A stretch of DNA of 64,000 nucleotides, taken from the NCBI RefSeq assembly GCF_007747995.1, contig NZ_CP036276.1, positions 812,001-876,000 of the forward strand, read 5' to 3'. The position numbers were made by a program, and so were the translations under genes. Below, piece by piece: positions 44,587-56,154 of this stretch. This stretch comes from Symmachiella dynata (lineage in GTDB: Bacteria > Planctomycetota > Planctomycetia > Planctomycetales > Planctomycetaceae). The notes below the pieces were generated by a model. That model was not told the DNA's origin, searched no databases, and worked only from the letters and a program-made list of their open reading frames with translations. Positions within the stretch are counted from its first letter, which is position 1. Each line of letters begins with the position of its first letter.

Positions 44587-45024
44587 CGTAACGTACTCTC
44601 CTGAAGGTTAAATTGATGTCTATTGTTTCTCAAACACGACCGGCGCGGCCGCGTGTCCCGCCTGCACCTGCAGACCGGGATGGGGACGTTTTTCACAATC
44701 ACGGGCAGCCGCCCGCGAATACTTAGCGTTCACCGCCCGTCTTGAGCGATTGAGGCAGCGGTGGCAGGGTCGCTGGAATGCATCACAGCACCCCAAACGA
44801 CCTGCAGGCAAGTATAGCCACCACGGTCGGGCTTTCAAGCGGTCAACCATATCGCTCACCGCAACGGTCCATTATCCTGGTTCCCGTAAGTCGGGCTGTG
44901 CATGATGGAGCTGGAATCGGGCAGAATCACTTTCGATTCGTCATGCACGGCATGACCTGCAGCTGAGTCTGAAATATTGTTGTTCGACAGTTGAAAAACG
45001 CCTTATTTAGGAATCCTTAACCCA
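44587..45024. other. Divergent intergenic region, no gene
   Basis: 438 nt between the peroxiredoxin (minus) and the enolase-superfamily gene (plus). It must hold both promoters. I did not find a convincing OxyR/PerR-type site or a repeat. Confidence 0.5.
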
Positions 45025-46140
45025 ATGAAAATTGTCAAAGTCGAAGTCATTCCGCTGATTGGTGGAACTGTGGATGGGGGTTGGCCGCAGGGGCATGAGC
45101 CGGAAGAGGACCTCAATACGCTGATCGAGGTGCAGACCGACGAGGGGATCACGGGCGTCGGAAGTTGTTTCACCTCCGGAAGTTTGGTTCAGGGGGCGAT
45201 GAAACTACTCTGGCCGTTGCTCGACGGGGAGTCGGCCGTGGAGCCGGAACGGGTGACCGAGACCTTGCGGGAAGCGACATTTTGGCAAGGACGGGGCGGG
45301 GCGGTCGAGCACACGATTTCGGGACTGGACATCGCCCTGTGGGACATCATGGGCAAAGCCTGCGGGCAACCGGTCTCGCGGCTGTTAGGCGGCAACTACC
45401 GCACGCGGATCAAGCCATACGGTTCGATGCTATTTGACGAGCCGGATGTGCTCCGCGACCAATTGGAGTCGACCGTGGCACGCGGATTCCAGGCCATCAA
45501 ACTCGGCTGGCGACCGTTCGGGCGTCGCAATCGTAAATTTGACGAATTGCTGATCCGTACCGCCCGTGAGACTGTCGGCGAAAAAGTGGAGCTCATGGTC
45601 GATGCGGGGGGGAGCGAGCAATTTTGGCCGCACGGTCTGAACTGGGCCCGCGAAACGGCCAAGATGTTGGCCGACTATGACATCGTCTGGTTCGAGGAAC
45701 CGTTGCCGCCGGACGATCTGGAAGGGCACATCGAACTAACGCGAACCTCCCCCGTGCCGATTGCCGGCGGCGAGGTCTTAACGCGCCGGCAATCCTTCAT
45801 GCCGTGGCTCGAGCGGCGAGCGGTCGACATTATTCAACCCGATTCGACCAAAAACGGCGGATTGAGCGAAACCCGCCGAATCGCCTGGTGCGCCTACGAT
45901 CACAACATCCAGGTCGTCACGCACGGCTGGAACACCGCCATCGGCTTGGCAGCAGACCTACAAATGGCCGCCGCCCTGCCCGTCGCCCGCTACGTCGAAT
46001 ACCTCACACCGTGCGCCTACCTCGAAGAACTGACCGTCGAGCCCTTCACGCTCGATGAGGAAGGCTACCTGGAGATCCCGCAAGGACCGGGTCTGGGAGT
46101 GGAGTTGGACCACGAGCGTTTGGCGCGATTTCGCTCGTAA
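45025..46140 (+). CDS. Mandelate racemase / muconate lactonizing enzyme superfamily protein
   Basis: 371-residue enolase-superfamily enzyme (sugar-acid dehydratase or racemase). N-terminal capping domain, then the barrel: AIKLGWRPFG with a Lys of the catalytic base site (about 161), metal ligands Asp (LMVDAGGS), Glu (VWFEEPLPPDD) and Glu (IAGGEVLTRR), and THGWNTAIGLAAD with the His of mandelate-racemase-subgroup members. Exact substrate unknown; the context (no sugar operon) does not narrow it. Its stop touches the inverted-repeat cassette that follows. Confidence 0.88.
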   Translation: MKIVKVEVIPLIGGTVDGGWPQGHEPEEDLNTLIEVQTDEGITGVGSCFTSGSLVQGAMKLLWPLLDGESAVEPERVTETLREATFWQGRGGAVEHTISGLDIALWDIMGKACGQPVSRLLGGNYRTRIKPYGSMLFDEPDVLRDQLESTVARGFQAIKLGWRPFGRRNRKFDELLIRTARETVGEKVELMVDAGGSEQFWPHGLNWARETAKMLADYDIVWFEEPLPPDDLEGHIELTRTSPVPIAGGEVLTRRQSFMPWLERRAVDIIQPDSTKNGGLSETRRIAWCAYDHNIQVVTHGWNTAIGLAADLQMAAALPVARYVEYLTPCAYLEELTVEPFTLDEEGYLEIPQGPGLGVELDHERLARFRS

Positions 46141-46659
46141 GGCGTGAGGCTTGAGGGGACAGGCTTGAGGAGAGTTGTTGAGGCTAGTCGATACTGTCGG
46201 TGGCGGGTTACTGCATGTAAGATGTGGGATTGAGGTTTTCGAGATTCCCGATTGTAAGAGAGTCACATCATGCGCGACCATCGAAAACTAAGGGCCTTTG
46301 AATTGGCTGATGCATTGGCGATACTGGTGTATCGAGTGACGGTCAATTTCCCCAGCAACGAGCAGTTTGGGTTGACCAGCCAGATTCGCCGCGCGGCGGT
46401 TTCAGTCGCATCGAATATTGTGGAAGGCTCTGCTCGCAATTCCCAAGCAGACTATGTGAGATTCCTTGACATGTCATTTGCCTCGGCGCGCGAGCTTCAG
46501 TATCAACTCTCTTTAGCCTATCGTCTTGATTATCTATCGCACGCCAACTACGAATCAGTCGAAAAGTCCACCGAAGAGACACTCAAAGTCCTAGCAGGTC
46601 TCCTCCGATCATTGCGCAAATAACAAAACCCTCAAGCCTGTCTCCTCAAGCCTCAAGCC
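46141..46659. mobile_element. Inverted-repeat cassette carrying a four-helix-bundle gene
   Basis: 31-bp ends: 46141-46171 (GGCGTGAGGCTTGAGGGGAC and on) and 46629-46659, whose reverse complement matches at 28 of 31 positions. The ends are themselves 7-bp-phased (GAGGCTT GAGGGGA CAGGCTT GAGGAGA). The left end starts at the stop codon of the enolase-superfamily gene and the right end lies 10 bp before ribF. I see no clear target-site duplication. One gene (46270-46623) lies inside. Structure is like a MITE with a passenger gene; mobility is inference. Confidence 0.6.
46270..46623 (+). CDS. Four-helix-bundle protein (S23/IVP family)
   Basis: 117 residues matching the 'four helix bundle protein' family, first known from open frames within 23S rRNA intervening sequences: [60 protein letters not shown] and [20 protein letters not shown], with a [12 protein letters not shown] end. 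The conserved Q-I-R-R-A-x-x-S-x-x-x-N-I-x-E-G core is intact. Biochemical function unknown; a diversity-generating-retroelement accessory (Avd) has the same fold. Here it stands outside any rRNA, enclosed by inverted heptamer repeats. Confidence 0.9.
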   Translation: MRDHRKLRAFELADALAILVYRVTVNFPSNEQFGLTSQIRRAAVSVASNIVEGSARNSQADYVRFLDMSFASARELQYQLSLAYRLDYLSHANYESVEKSTEETLKVLAGLLRSLRK

Positions 46660-46669
46660 CCCTGCAGCC

Positions 46670-47626
46670 ATGCAACTCCAACACGGTTTCCAAAATCCCG
46701 ATAGCTACCGCCATGGATTTGTTTCCATTGGCAACTTTGATGGTGTGCATTGTGGGCATCGGGGGATGATTTCGGCTTTGGTGGAGAAGGCGCGGGGTGG
46801 GGGGGTGCCTTCGGTTGTGTTTACGTTTGATCCGCATCCAATCACGTTGTTGAGGCCTGGGTCGACGCCGCCGCCGCTCAGTACTGTGCAGCGTAAGGCG
46901 CAGTTGATTGAAGAGTTGGGGGTCGATTGCATGATCGTTTACCCCACGGATCAGGAATTGTTGGATCTCACGCCGCGGGAGTTCTTTGAGCGAATCATTC
47001 TCCAGGAGATCGCCGCTAGTGGAATGGTGGAGGGGCCGAACTTTTTTTTCGGACGGGACCGTGCGGGGGATATTCACAAGTTACACGAGTTCTGCGACGA
47101 AGCGGGACTCGATCTGAAAATTGTGCAGCCGGTCGGGCTGGGCGGTCGTATGGTCTCTTCCACAGCGATTCGCGGCTTGATCGCTACGGGACATGTCTCT
47201 AAAGCGGCGGAATTATTGGGGCATCGGTATCGCATTCAAGGGACGGTTTCTCGGGGGGCGATGCGCGGCGCGCAACTTGGTTTTCCGACCGCGAATTTGG
47301 AAGCGATTCCCACGGTCATCCCCTGTGATGGGGTTTATGCGGCGATCGGCATCTTGGGAGATCAACGCTTGCCGGCGGCGGTCAATGTCGGGCCGAACCC
47401 CACATTCGGCGAAATGCAACGCAAGTTAGAGGTGCACTTGATCGACTTTTCCGGCGACTTGTATGGACAATCGTTGGGGGTGGAATTTGTGGAACGGTTG
47501 CGGGCCACGACTTCCTTTGCAGGCATCGATCCACTAAAAGAGCAATTGGCGCTCGATATCGCACAGGCCCGTACATTGGCCACGGCAGCGATACAGGAAT
47601 CGGCGCGCCCCTCCGGCGAAGTCTAA
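46670..47626 (+). CDS. ribF: Bifunctional riboflavin kinase / FMN adenylyltransferase
   Basis: Makes FMN and FAD from riboflavin. 318 residues: N-terminal nucleotidyltransferase with VSIGNFDGVHCGHRGMI (18-34; HxGH-type), VFTFDPHPITLL, PNFFFGRDRAGDI and SSTAIRGLIATG, then C-terminal kinase (from about 180: HRYRIQGTVSRGAMRGAQLG with FPTANL, VYAA, NVGPNPTFG). A gene for DHH phosphoesterase follows with TAATG junction. FMN it makes is needed by NqrB/NqrC and ApbE further on. Confidence 0.95.
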   Translation: MQLQHGFQNPDSYRHGFVSIGNFDGVHCGHRGMISALVEKARGGGVPSVVFTFDPHPITLLRPGSTPPPLSTVQRKAQLIEELGVDCMIVYPTDQELLDLTPREFFERIILQEIAASGMVEGPNFFFGRDRAGDIHKLHEFCDEAGLDLKIVQPVGLGGRMVSSTAIRGLIATGHVSKAAELLGHRYRIQGTVSRGAMRGAQLGFPTANLEAIPTVIPCDGVYAAIGILGDQRLPAAVNVGPNPTFGEMQRKLEVHLIDFSGDLYGQSLGVEFVERLRATTSFAGIDPLKEQLALDIAQARTLATAAIQESARPSGEV

Positions 47627-47688
47627 TGGTCGAGGGTGCGACGCCATCTGCAAATTTTGTTCACCGGCAATACCAATTGGAAAAGCGA

Positions 47689-48693
47689 ATGACGATCGAC
47701 TGGGAGCCGCTGGGCAAGATTATTAACGACCATCAGCGATTTGTGCTGACCAGCCACGTGCGCCCCGATGCCGATGCACTCGGCTCGGAAATCGGCATGG
47801 CCCGCATTCTGGTCGCGTTGGGCAAGCAGGTGAAGATCGTCAATCAATCACCCACGCCACCGCGATTGGGGTTTATTGATACCGAAGGTTGGATTTGCCA
47901 ACTCGGTAAGCAGGCGACGGCCGAAGAAGCCCTTGATACCGATGTGCACATCATTCTCGATACCAGCGCCTGGGGCCAGTTGCAGGATATGGGCAAAATC
48001 CTGGGCAAGACTGATGCCGTGAAGGTCGTCATCGATCACCATGTGAGTAGCGATGACCTGGGCGCGATCGTGTTCAAAAACACCGCTGCCGCCGCGACCG
48101 GTGAGATGGTTTACGAATTAGCGGTCGCTTTGGGATACACAGTCGATGCGATTGCAGCGACAGCCTTATATTGCGCGATAGTGACCGATACGGGGTGGTT
48201 TCGTTTTCCCTCGTCGACGGTGAACACCATGCGCGTCGGTGCCGCACTTATGGAATTGGGAGCAAACCCGGCAGCGCTGTATGAACAACTTTATGAACAG
48301 TATTCCCTGGCTCGTATGCGCTTGGCGGGGCGGTCGCTGCAACGGATCACGCCGGAATTCGACGGGCTCCTGACGCATACCTACATCCGCTGGGACGACT
48401 ATGCGGAGACCGGCGCCGTTCCCCCCGATACCGAAGATCTGGTCAATGAGTGCATGCGAATTGCCGGGGCGCAGGCGGCGTTTATTTTGATTGAACAAAG
48501 TAACCGGCAGGTGAAATGCAGTTTTCGTAGCCGCGTCGGAATCAACGTGGCAGCCGTGGCGGAACAATTTGGAGGTGGGGGGCACCAACAAGCGGCCGGC
48601 ACGATATTGCCGGGGCCGATCAGCGACGCGCGGCAGAAGGTGCTAGCTGCGCTGCGACCGGTAATGGAACAAGTGAAGAAGGCCGGGGGTTAG
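47689..48693 (+). CDS. nrnA: DHH phosphoesterase, NrnA-type oligoribonuclease/pAp phosphatase
   Basis: 334 residues from the ATG at 47689. DHH domain: TSHVRPDADALGSEIGM (DxD), LDTSAWGQ, VIDHHVSSDDLG, TALYCAIVTDTGWFRF; DHHA1 domain: SFRSRVGINVAAVAEQFGGG and GGGGHQQAAGT. NrnA degrades short oligoribonucleotides and 3'-phosphoadenosine 5'-phosphate. ATG 47689 is preceded by GGAAAAGCGA; an ATG at 47626 overlapping the ribF stop is the coupled alternative and would add 21 unconserved residues. Co-transcribed with ribF. Confidence 0.92.
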   Translation: MTIDWEPLGKIINDHQRFVLTSHVRPDADALGSEIGMARILVALGKQVKIVNQSPTPPRLGFIDTEGWICQLGKQATAEEALDTDVHIILDTSAWGQLQDMGKILGKTDAVKVVIDHHVSSDDLGAIVFKNTAAAATGEMVYELAVALGYTVDAIAATALYCAIVTDTGWFRFPSSTVNTMRVGAALMELGANPAALYEQLYEQYSLARMRLAGRSLQRITPEFDGLLTHTYIRWDDYAETGAVPPDTEDLVNECMRIAGAQAAFILIEQSNRQVKCSFRSRVGINVAAVAEQFGGGGHQQAAGTILPGPISDARQKVLAALRPVMEQVKKAGG

Positions 48694-48713
48694 CACGGTT
48701 GGGCAGCGTCCAT

Positions 48714-48906
48714 AGGGTGGCCGCGATTGCCAACGGCAATCGGGGCGGGCGAAGCCCGCAAGAAGCAGCAAATCACGGACTCCTTGATTGATGAAGCTGC
48801 ATTGGTTGAGGCAGCTGAAAATGCTGCTTCTTGTGCCTTCGGCACACGGATTGCCAATGGCAATCGGTGCCACCCGTTTTGCAACCCTCTCCCAGAGGGA
48901 GAGGGA
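48714..48906. repeat. Dispersed repeats: GGTGGCCGCGAT block, ATTGCCAATGGCAAT palindrome, CCCTCTCCC palindrome
   Basis: 48714-48772 repeats 14777-14833 with different palindrome cores; 48838-48874 has a related GATTGCCAATGGCAATC palindrome; 48884-48906 holds CCCTCTCCCAGAGGGAGAGG. Three dispersed families crowd into the nrnA-methyltransferase gap. Confidence 0.7.
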
Positions 48907-48941
48907 GTCGAAAATTCAGGGATGTACGAGGTTAGGTGAAT

Positions 48942-49724
48942 ATGGCGGAAGTTATTCATGGGAAGGTCTACGACTATCCCACCTATTACGACATCATTTT
49001 CGCAGCCGATTGGCGGAAGGAAATCGCCTTTCTTGAGGCTTGTTTCGACAAGTATGCCGGCGGCACGGTGCAGCGTGTGTTTGAACCGGCGTGCGGCACC
49101 GGGCGGTTGTTGATCAAACTAGCCCAGGCGGGTTACGACGTTTCCGGCAACGACCTGAATCCCAAAGCGGTCGAGTTTTGTAATCGGCGACTGGGACGAA
49201 GGGGTTTTGAACCGACCGCCGTTGTGGGGGACATGGCCGATTTTCGCTTGCCCCGCAAAGCGGATGCCGCCTTCAATCTGATCAACAGTTTCCGGCATTT
49301 ACCGGACGAAGATGCAGCCACGGCGCATATGCAATGCATCGCCCGCGCCTTGCGCAAGGGGGGCATTTATCTGTTAGGGCTACACCTGACGCCCACGAAT
49401 CATCGCATCTGCGACGACGAATGCTATGCCGCCCGGCGAGGAAATGTCGGCGTGGAATCGCGGTTGTGGACCATGTCGGTCGACAGCAAAGCACGCGTCG
49501 AAATGGTCGGCATGACGCTTGACGTCACAACTCCCAAACGGAAGTTGCGACTCGTCGACGAGATGCCGTTCCGGATGTACACCGCCCGCCAATTCCGCCA
49601 ACTCTTGGCCCGCGTGCCGGAGCTGGAGTTGTTGGAAACATTCGATTTCGACCTCGACATCAACGCGCCCATCAAGGTCAAAGGCCACAGCGAGGATGTC
49701 ATCTTCGTGCTGCGAAAAGTATAA
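48942..49724 (+). CDS. SAM-dependent methyltransferase, class I
   Basis: About 260 residues. Class I fold with motif I VFEPACGTGRLLIKLAQAGY (SAM-binding Gly loop; E/D start), motif II GNDLNPKAVEFC, motif III-like VVGDMADFRLPRKADAAFNL and an INSFRHLPDEDAA region. Lacks family-specific recognition signs, so substrate is unknown. The ATG 48942 follows GAGG (48928-48931); GTG 48936 is also in frame. Follows a repeat-filled gap and is not clearly in an operon. Confidence 0.85.
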   Translation: MAEVIHGKVYDYPTYYDIIFAADWRKEIAFLEACFDKYAGGTVQRVFEPACGTGRLLIKLAQAGYDVSGNDLNPKAVEFCNRRLGRRGFEPTAVVGDMADFRLPRKADAAFNLINSFRHLPDEDAATAHMQCIARALRKGGIYLLGLHLTPTNHRICDDECYAARRGNVGVESRLWTMSVDSKARVEMVGMTLDVTTPKRKLRLVDEMPFRMYTARQFRQLLARVPELELLETFDFDLDINAPIKVKGHSEDVIFVLRKV

Positions 49725-50117
49725 CGTCCCTGTTATTTGTACGCGGCTACCCAGCAATTTATTTGATGACGAAAACGCCGTCAGTAGCACCCATTCTAGG
49801 CGGACAGCAAATCAATCACCGCAAAATAGTGGCAACCGAGAACCAAGTCACTTCTTTCATCTAAGGGGGGTGAATTCACCATGCGCGACAATGGTTTGTT
49901 ATGGTCGATATTTTCACTTTTCGTGTATTTCGCTTCTTTCGTGGTTCTTTAATTTATTCCGCGAAAGTGAAATTTGCGATTAAGAAAACAAACCACGAAA
50001 GAAGCAAAATACACGAAAAGGAATGGTGCGATTCTTAGGGTTCTTAATCGCATTGGCTGCGTGCAAAGAATTTTAGACTCACAGATTGCGTTGTTCGTGG
50101 GTTCTTCCGCCGGGGGA
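49725..50117. repeat. Gene-free gap with a 30-bp inverted repeat (49917-49946 / 49991-50020)
   Basis: The arms match at 29 of 30 positions (AACCACGAAAGAAGCAAAAT and on in the right arm), separated by 44 nt; a second inverted pair (TGCGATTAAGAA / TTCTTAATCGCA) surrounds it. It could terminate the convergent methyltransferase and desulfurase genes. A related sequence is at 42418-42452. No ORF supported. Confidence 0.65.
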
Positions 50118-51266
50118 TTATTCTCGCAAGCGACCGACTGCGTCGGCAACAACCTCAACGGCGCGGTCGATTTCTTCGGTCGTATTGAATCGTCCCAAAC
50201 CAAATCGCAAACTGGCGCGCGTGAGTGCGTCGCTGACTCCCATCGCCCGCAGGACGTGGCTCGGTTGCGGATCGGCGGACGTGCAGGCCGATCCGGAACT
50301 GACGGCAATCTCCCGCATGCTATTCATCAGCGCATCGCCTTCGACGCCGTCAAAGCTCACATTCAGGTTTCCCGGCAAGCGTTGTTCCGGATGGCCGTTT
50401 AAGGTGAGCCCGTCGAGCCGGTCTTGCAATCCTGTCCACAATCGCTCGCGCAATTCCAACAGCCGCGCCGCTTCGTCGACCATCGTTTCACCACACAGTT
50501 CACACGCTCTGCCAAGTCCCACGATCAACGGCACCGGCAACGTGCCGCTGCGCAAATGCCGCTCATGGCCGCCGCCATCGAGCTGCGGTTCCAGCTTGAT
50601 CCGCGGAGAACCGTGCCGCACAAATAACACGCCGATGCCCTTGGGCCCGTAGATTTTGTGTCCGGACAGGCTTAGCAAATCGATCGGTGTCGTCGATAGG
50701 TCAAGCGGCAACTTGCCCGCGCTCTGCGCCGCATCGGTGTGGAAGTGAACCCCACGTTCACGGCACAACGCGGCGATTTCAGCGATGTCGTTGAGCGTCC
50801 CCACTTCGTTATTGGCCGACATGATCGAAACAAGCACCGTGTTGGGCCGCAGCGACTCGGCGATTTGTTGCGGATCGACCATACCATATTGATCGACCGG
50901 AAGCACCGTCACTTCGTAGTCGCTGCGGGAGAGACGTTTGGCCGGATCGAGCACCGCTTTGTGTTCGGCGGCGGCGGTGATCAAATGACTCCCCGGCGGT
51001 GCGGCGTGCAAGACGCCCTTTAAGGCGAGGTTGTTCGCTTCGGTGGCGCCGCTGGTGAAAATCACGTTCCGCGCGTCAGTGTTGAACAGCTCAGCGATCT
51101 TACCCCGCGCCGCCTCAACAGCGTCCCCGGCATCCCAGCCAAAACGATGGCTGATGCTGGCAGCGTTTCCGTAAATCTCGGAAAAATACGGCAACATCGC
51201 ATCCAACACGCGGGGGTCGACGCGCGTGGTGGCATGGTTGTCCAGATAAATCGGAGTGGCAGTCAT
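50118..51266 (-). CDS. Cysteine desulfurase (NifS/IscS family)
   Basis: PLP enzyme releasing sulfur from cysteine for Fe-S and thio-cofactor assembly. 382 residues. [20 protein letters not shown]-terminus, Lys204 Schiff-base in [22 protein letters not shown] and the active Cys328 in [21 protein letters not shown], matching IscS/NifS group I numbering closely. No iscU or regulator is next to it; it is a stand-alone desulfurase gene. It could serve the [Fe-S] demand of NqrF and Nth, but that is inference. Confidence 0.93.
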   Translation of the reverse strand: MTATPIYLDNHATTRVDPRVLDAMLPYFSEIYGNAASISHRFGWDAGDAVEAARGKIAELFNTDARNVIFTSGATEANNLALKGVLHAAPPGSHLITAAAEHKAVLDPAKRLSRSDYEVTVLPVDQYGMVDPQQIAESLRPNTVLVSIMSANNEVGTLNDIAEIAALCRERGVHFHTDAAQSAGKLPLDLSTTPIDLLSLSGHKIYGPKGIGVLFVRHGSPRIKLEPQLDGGGHERHLRSGTLPVPLIVGLGRACELCGETMVDEAARLLELRERLWTGLQDRLDGLTLNGHPEQRLPGNLNVSFDGVEGDALMNSMREIAVSSGSACTSADPQPSHVLRAMGVSDALTRASLRFGLGRFNTTEEIDRAVEVVADAVGRLRE

Positions 51267-51417
51267 GTGAGGTCTTGTTCAGCATGGCAACGGATCAAGA
51301 ATCTATTGTCCTGCGCCGCGCTACGGGAATCAATGCGGCTGGTTGTCGGATTCTTGTCGTTCGTGGTAGGCTGACAACAGATTGACCTCTCTCATTCCGC
51401 TTAGGAGCATGGCTGTC

Positions 51418-52338
51418 GTGAGTCTCTACCGATCAACCATTAAAGCCGTCATGGCATTTGCCGTTTTGGCCTGCATCTCCACGCTGGCTGCTGCTGACGA
51501 ACCGCGAATTGATTTTACCGCCGTGTTGGATGCGATTGAGGTTCCCGACGATATCGAACTGGGGAAATGCTCCGGCGTCGGTGTCGACAAGCAAGGTCGT
51601 ATTTTTCTACTACATCGCGGCAAGCGGCCGGTTTTGAGCTTCGATAAAACGGGCAAGTTCCTGCGTGCGTTTGGTGACGATTACGTGGCCACCGGGCATG
51701 GGTTGAAAGTCGATCAACAAGGGCATGTGTGGGTGACCTGCACCGAGCAGCATATGGTTTACAAATTCAATGGCGACGGCAAATTGCTGTTAGCCCTGGG
51801 GCAAATCGACAAACCGGGCACGGGCAGCGATCCGCCGCAATTCGATCAACCGACCGACGTCGCTATCGGCCCCCAGGGCGAGATCTACGTCGCCGATGGT
51901 TACGGGAACAGCCGGATGGTCAAGTTTTCCCCTGAGGGAAAATTTCTGGCAACGTGGGGACAAGCGGGCGAACAACCGGGGCAGTTTCATGCTCCGCACC
52001 AAGTGGTCGTCGATTCCGACGGTCAGGTGATCGTCGCTGATCGTGACAACAATCGCCTGCAGGTTTTTGACGGAAACGGAAAATTCCTCAAAGCCTATCC
52101 CGTGAAGACGGCCTTCGGCGTGGCGCTGGATCGCGACGGCGTGCTGTTTGCCTGTAGCGGGGACAAGATTCACCAACTCAACAAATCGGGCAGCGTGGTT
52201 AAGTCGTGGGGCGAAGAAGGTAGCGGCCCGCTGGAGTTCGGCATCGGCCATCAAATCGCCATCGACCGCGCGGGGAATCTTTATGTCGCCGAAGTAGGTA
52301 GCAAACGTCTACAGAAACTAAGGCGGCACAGCCGCTAG
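51418..52338 (+). CDS. Exported NHL-repeat beta-propeller protein
   Basis: About 306 residues with N-terminal signal peptide (AVMAFAVLACISTLAAADEP). Repeated blades of the NHL type: GKCSGVGVDKQGRIFLLHRG, GLKVDQQGHVWVTCTEQHMV, PTDVAIGPQGEIYVADGYGN, PHQVVVDSDGQVIVADRDNN, FGVALDRDGVLFACSGDKIH and GHQIAIDRAGNLYVAEVGSK. Six blades give a propeller; relatives include peptidyl-hydroxyglycine lyase-like proteins, but no active-site claim is possible. AGGAG (51403-51407) is 10 nt before GTG 51418 but only 1 nt before ATG 51409, so I chose the GTG. Confidence 0.8.
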   Translation: MSLYRSTIKAVMAFAVLACISTLAAADEPRIDFTAVLDAIEVPDDIELGKCSGVGVDKQGRIFLLHRGKRPVLSFDKTGKFLRAFGDDYVATGHGLKVDQQGHVWVTCTEQHMVYKFNGDGKLLLALGQIDKPGTGSDPPQFDQPTDVAIGPQGEIYVADGYGNSRMVKFSPEGKFLATWGQAGEQPGQFHAPHQVVVDSDGQVIVADRDNNRLQVFDGNGKFLKAYPVKTAFGVALDRDGVLFACSGDKIHQLNKSGSVVKSWGEEGSGPLEFGIGHQIAIDRAGNLYVAEVGSKRLQKLRRHSR

Positions 52339-52698
52339 GTGCGAGCTTCCGCTCGGAGTTGAATAGGCCGCTCCCGTTGGTCGCTGCGCCTTTTTAAACC
52401 GGTCTCCGGGAGGGCAAGGCCGAGCCACGCACTATCAAGTGGCGATGCGTGGTCTAGCATGACACCGTCTAGTCAATGGGGATTAGAATGAGGCAACAAC
52501 GGTAACTAGGCGATCACGACTGTTACAGACCGAGATAGCACCCAGTAGTGATCGATCCGAGTTTTCAGGATTTTCCCTTGCCTTCCAGTAGATAGAGACA
52601 GAGGATGACGACAGTGTACTGTGACGAATAGGGTCAGCGTTTCTTTCTTCGGCACAACTTGTCATTCAGCTCCCATTCTACGGACACAATCGTTCGCA
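52339..52698. other. Intergenic region, no gene
   Basis: 360 nt. Nothing beyond a stem (CGGCACAGCCGC at 52322-52335 region) was seen; no ORF supported. Confidence 0.5.
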
Positions 52699-53124
52699 AT
52701 GAAAACCACTCCAACACTCAGCATGCTGATATTCGTTGGCTTGCTGGTGATAGCCGCGTTTTATGTGTTTCAATTTCGCAATACTTCGCACCTGCCAAGC
52801 ATTGTCAATCAGCCAAGTCCAGATGAGCCATTTGTGTGGCCTGCCAATACCACACTTGAAGCGACCGAAGAGATTATCGTTATCCTTCCCGGTGACATTG
52901 TTGCAGACAACGAGACCATCGGTTCGGTAATACAGACATCAAGTCCAGACACGCGAATTGCCTTTGATCCGCCCGATGGTTCTCCAGCATTCCGATCAAT
53001 TTCGCTGTGGCTGATGCCTGGGGTACGGCTAAAACTTACCAAAACGGCTAACGTCCGATTTCAAACGCCAGACGGTCAATCTGGAACAGGCGAGTCCTAC
53101 ATGAAAGTTGTAAGAGACCCGTAA
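52699..53124 (+). CDS. Small anchored protein, unknown (141 aa)
   Basis: Starts at ATG 52699 with a short basic N-terminus and one hydrophobic helix (LSMLIFVGLLVIAAFYVFQF, about 7-26), so it is probably an inner-membrane-anchored protein with its body outside. The rest is beta-strand-like (EIIVILPGDIVADNETIGSV, RSISLWLMPGVRLKLTKTAN) and unrecognised. The in-frame extension upstream (from 52621) has no site and hydrophilic content. AT-richer than the surrounding genes. Low functional information. Confidence 0.5.
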   Translation: MKTTPTLSMLIFVGLLVIAAFYVFQFRNTSHLPSIVNQPSPDEPFVWPANTTLEATEEIIVILPGDIVADNETIGSVIQTSSPDTRIAFDPPDGSPAFRSISLWLMPGVRLKLTKTANVRFQTPDGQSGTGESYMKVVRDP

Positions 53125-54939
<1,815 letters not shown>

Positions 54940-54942
54940 CAG

Positions 54943-56154
54943 ATGAAGCCCTTGCGACGTTTTCTAGATCGTTTGCATCCCCTGTTCGACAAAGGGGGCA
55001 AATTTGAAAAATGGTTTCCGCTCTATGAAGCAGCGGACACGTTTTTGTATACGCCGGGCGAAGTCACGCACGGACGGACGCACGTTCGTGACGGCATGGA
55101 CCTAAAGCGCATGCTCGGCACGGTCGCATTTGCGTTGGTGCCCTGCATGCTGATGGCCATGTACAACACTGGCTATCAAGCCAATGCCTACATGATGCAA
55201 CAAGGCATCGAATCCACGGCGGGTTGGCGGGGCAGCGTGATCGACGCCTTGGGCGTGGGTTATCACCCAGACAATATCATCGCCGACTTTGTGCATGGCG
55301 CACTCTATTTCCTTCCCGTGCTGATCGTCTGTTTCGCGGTGGGCGGGTTTTGGGAAATGCTGTTCGCCACGGTGCGGAAGCATGAAATCAACGAAGGCTT
55401 TCTGGTCACCGGCATCTTGTTTCCGTTGACATTGCCTCCCACGATTCCGCTCTGGCAAGTCGCGGTGGGGATTACCTTTGCTGTGATATTTGCCAAAGAG
55501 GTTTTTGGCGGCACGGGCAAGAACTTTCTGAATCCCGCCTTGGCGGCTCGGGCATTTTTGTACTTCGCCTATGCCACCGACATGACGGGTAGTACGATTT
55601 GGACGGCGGTCGATGGTTTCAGTGGGGCGACCCCGTTGGGGCTGGTGCAGACCGACGGCATGCAAGCTTTGAATGTTTCCTGGTCCTCCGCATTTTTGGG
55701 GACGATGCAAGGCTCGATGGGTGAAACCTCGGTGTTGTGTTGCCTGGTCGGAGCGGCGATTTTGGTTGCCACCGGTGTCGGTTCCTGGCGAATCATGCTC
55801 AGCGTGCTGGTCAGTTCGCTGGTGTTTTCGACGTTGCTTTGGGCGTTCGCCGGGGAGGACCCCGCTAACAAAATGCTCACCATGCCGCCGCATTGGCATC
55901 TGGTTGTCGGTGGGTTGGCATTTGGCCTGGTCTTTATGGCGACCGATCCGGTTTCGGCATCCATGACCGAAACGGGCAAATACATCTACGGCGCATTGAT
56001 TGGATTTATGACCATCTTGATTCGCGTGCTCAATCCCGCCTTTCCCGAGGGTATCATGCTGGCAATTTTGTTCGGCAACGTGTTCGCACCGTTGATCGAC
56101 TTTTGCGTCGTTCAGCTGACGATCAAAAGGAGGGCTCTCCGCCATGCAGCGTAA
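54943..56154 (+). CDS. nqrB: Na+-NQR subunit B
   Basis: Large membrane subunit of Na+-NQR. 403 residues, eight to ten helices. The covalent FMN site is the Thr of [14 protein letters not shown] (about Thr230), attached by ApbE. N-terminal soluble part ([20 protein letters not shown]) and [20 protein letters not shown] match the family. It carries the riboflavin/quinone and Na+ path in known structures. Overlaps nqrC by 11 bp. Confidence 0.95.
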   Translation: MKPLRRFLDRLHPLFDKGGKFEKWFPLYEAADTFLYTPGEVTHGRTHVRDGMDLKRMLGTVAFALVPCMLMAMYNTGYQANAYMMQQGIESTAGWRGSVIDALGVGYHPDNIIADFVHGALYFLPVLIVCFAVGGFWEMLFATVRKHEINEGFLVTGILFPLTLPPTIPLWQVAVGITFAVIFAKEVFGGTGKNFLNPALAARAFLYFAYATDMTGSTIWTAVDGFSGATPLGLVQTDGMQALNVSWSSAFLGTMQGSMGETSVLCCLVGAAILVATGVGSWRIMLSVLVSSLVFSTLLWAFAGEDPANKMLTMPPHWHLVVGGLAFGLVFMATDPVSASMTETGKYIYGALIGFMTILIRVLNPAFPEGIMLAILFGNVFAPLIDFCVVQLTIKRRALRHAA

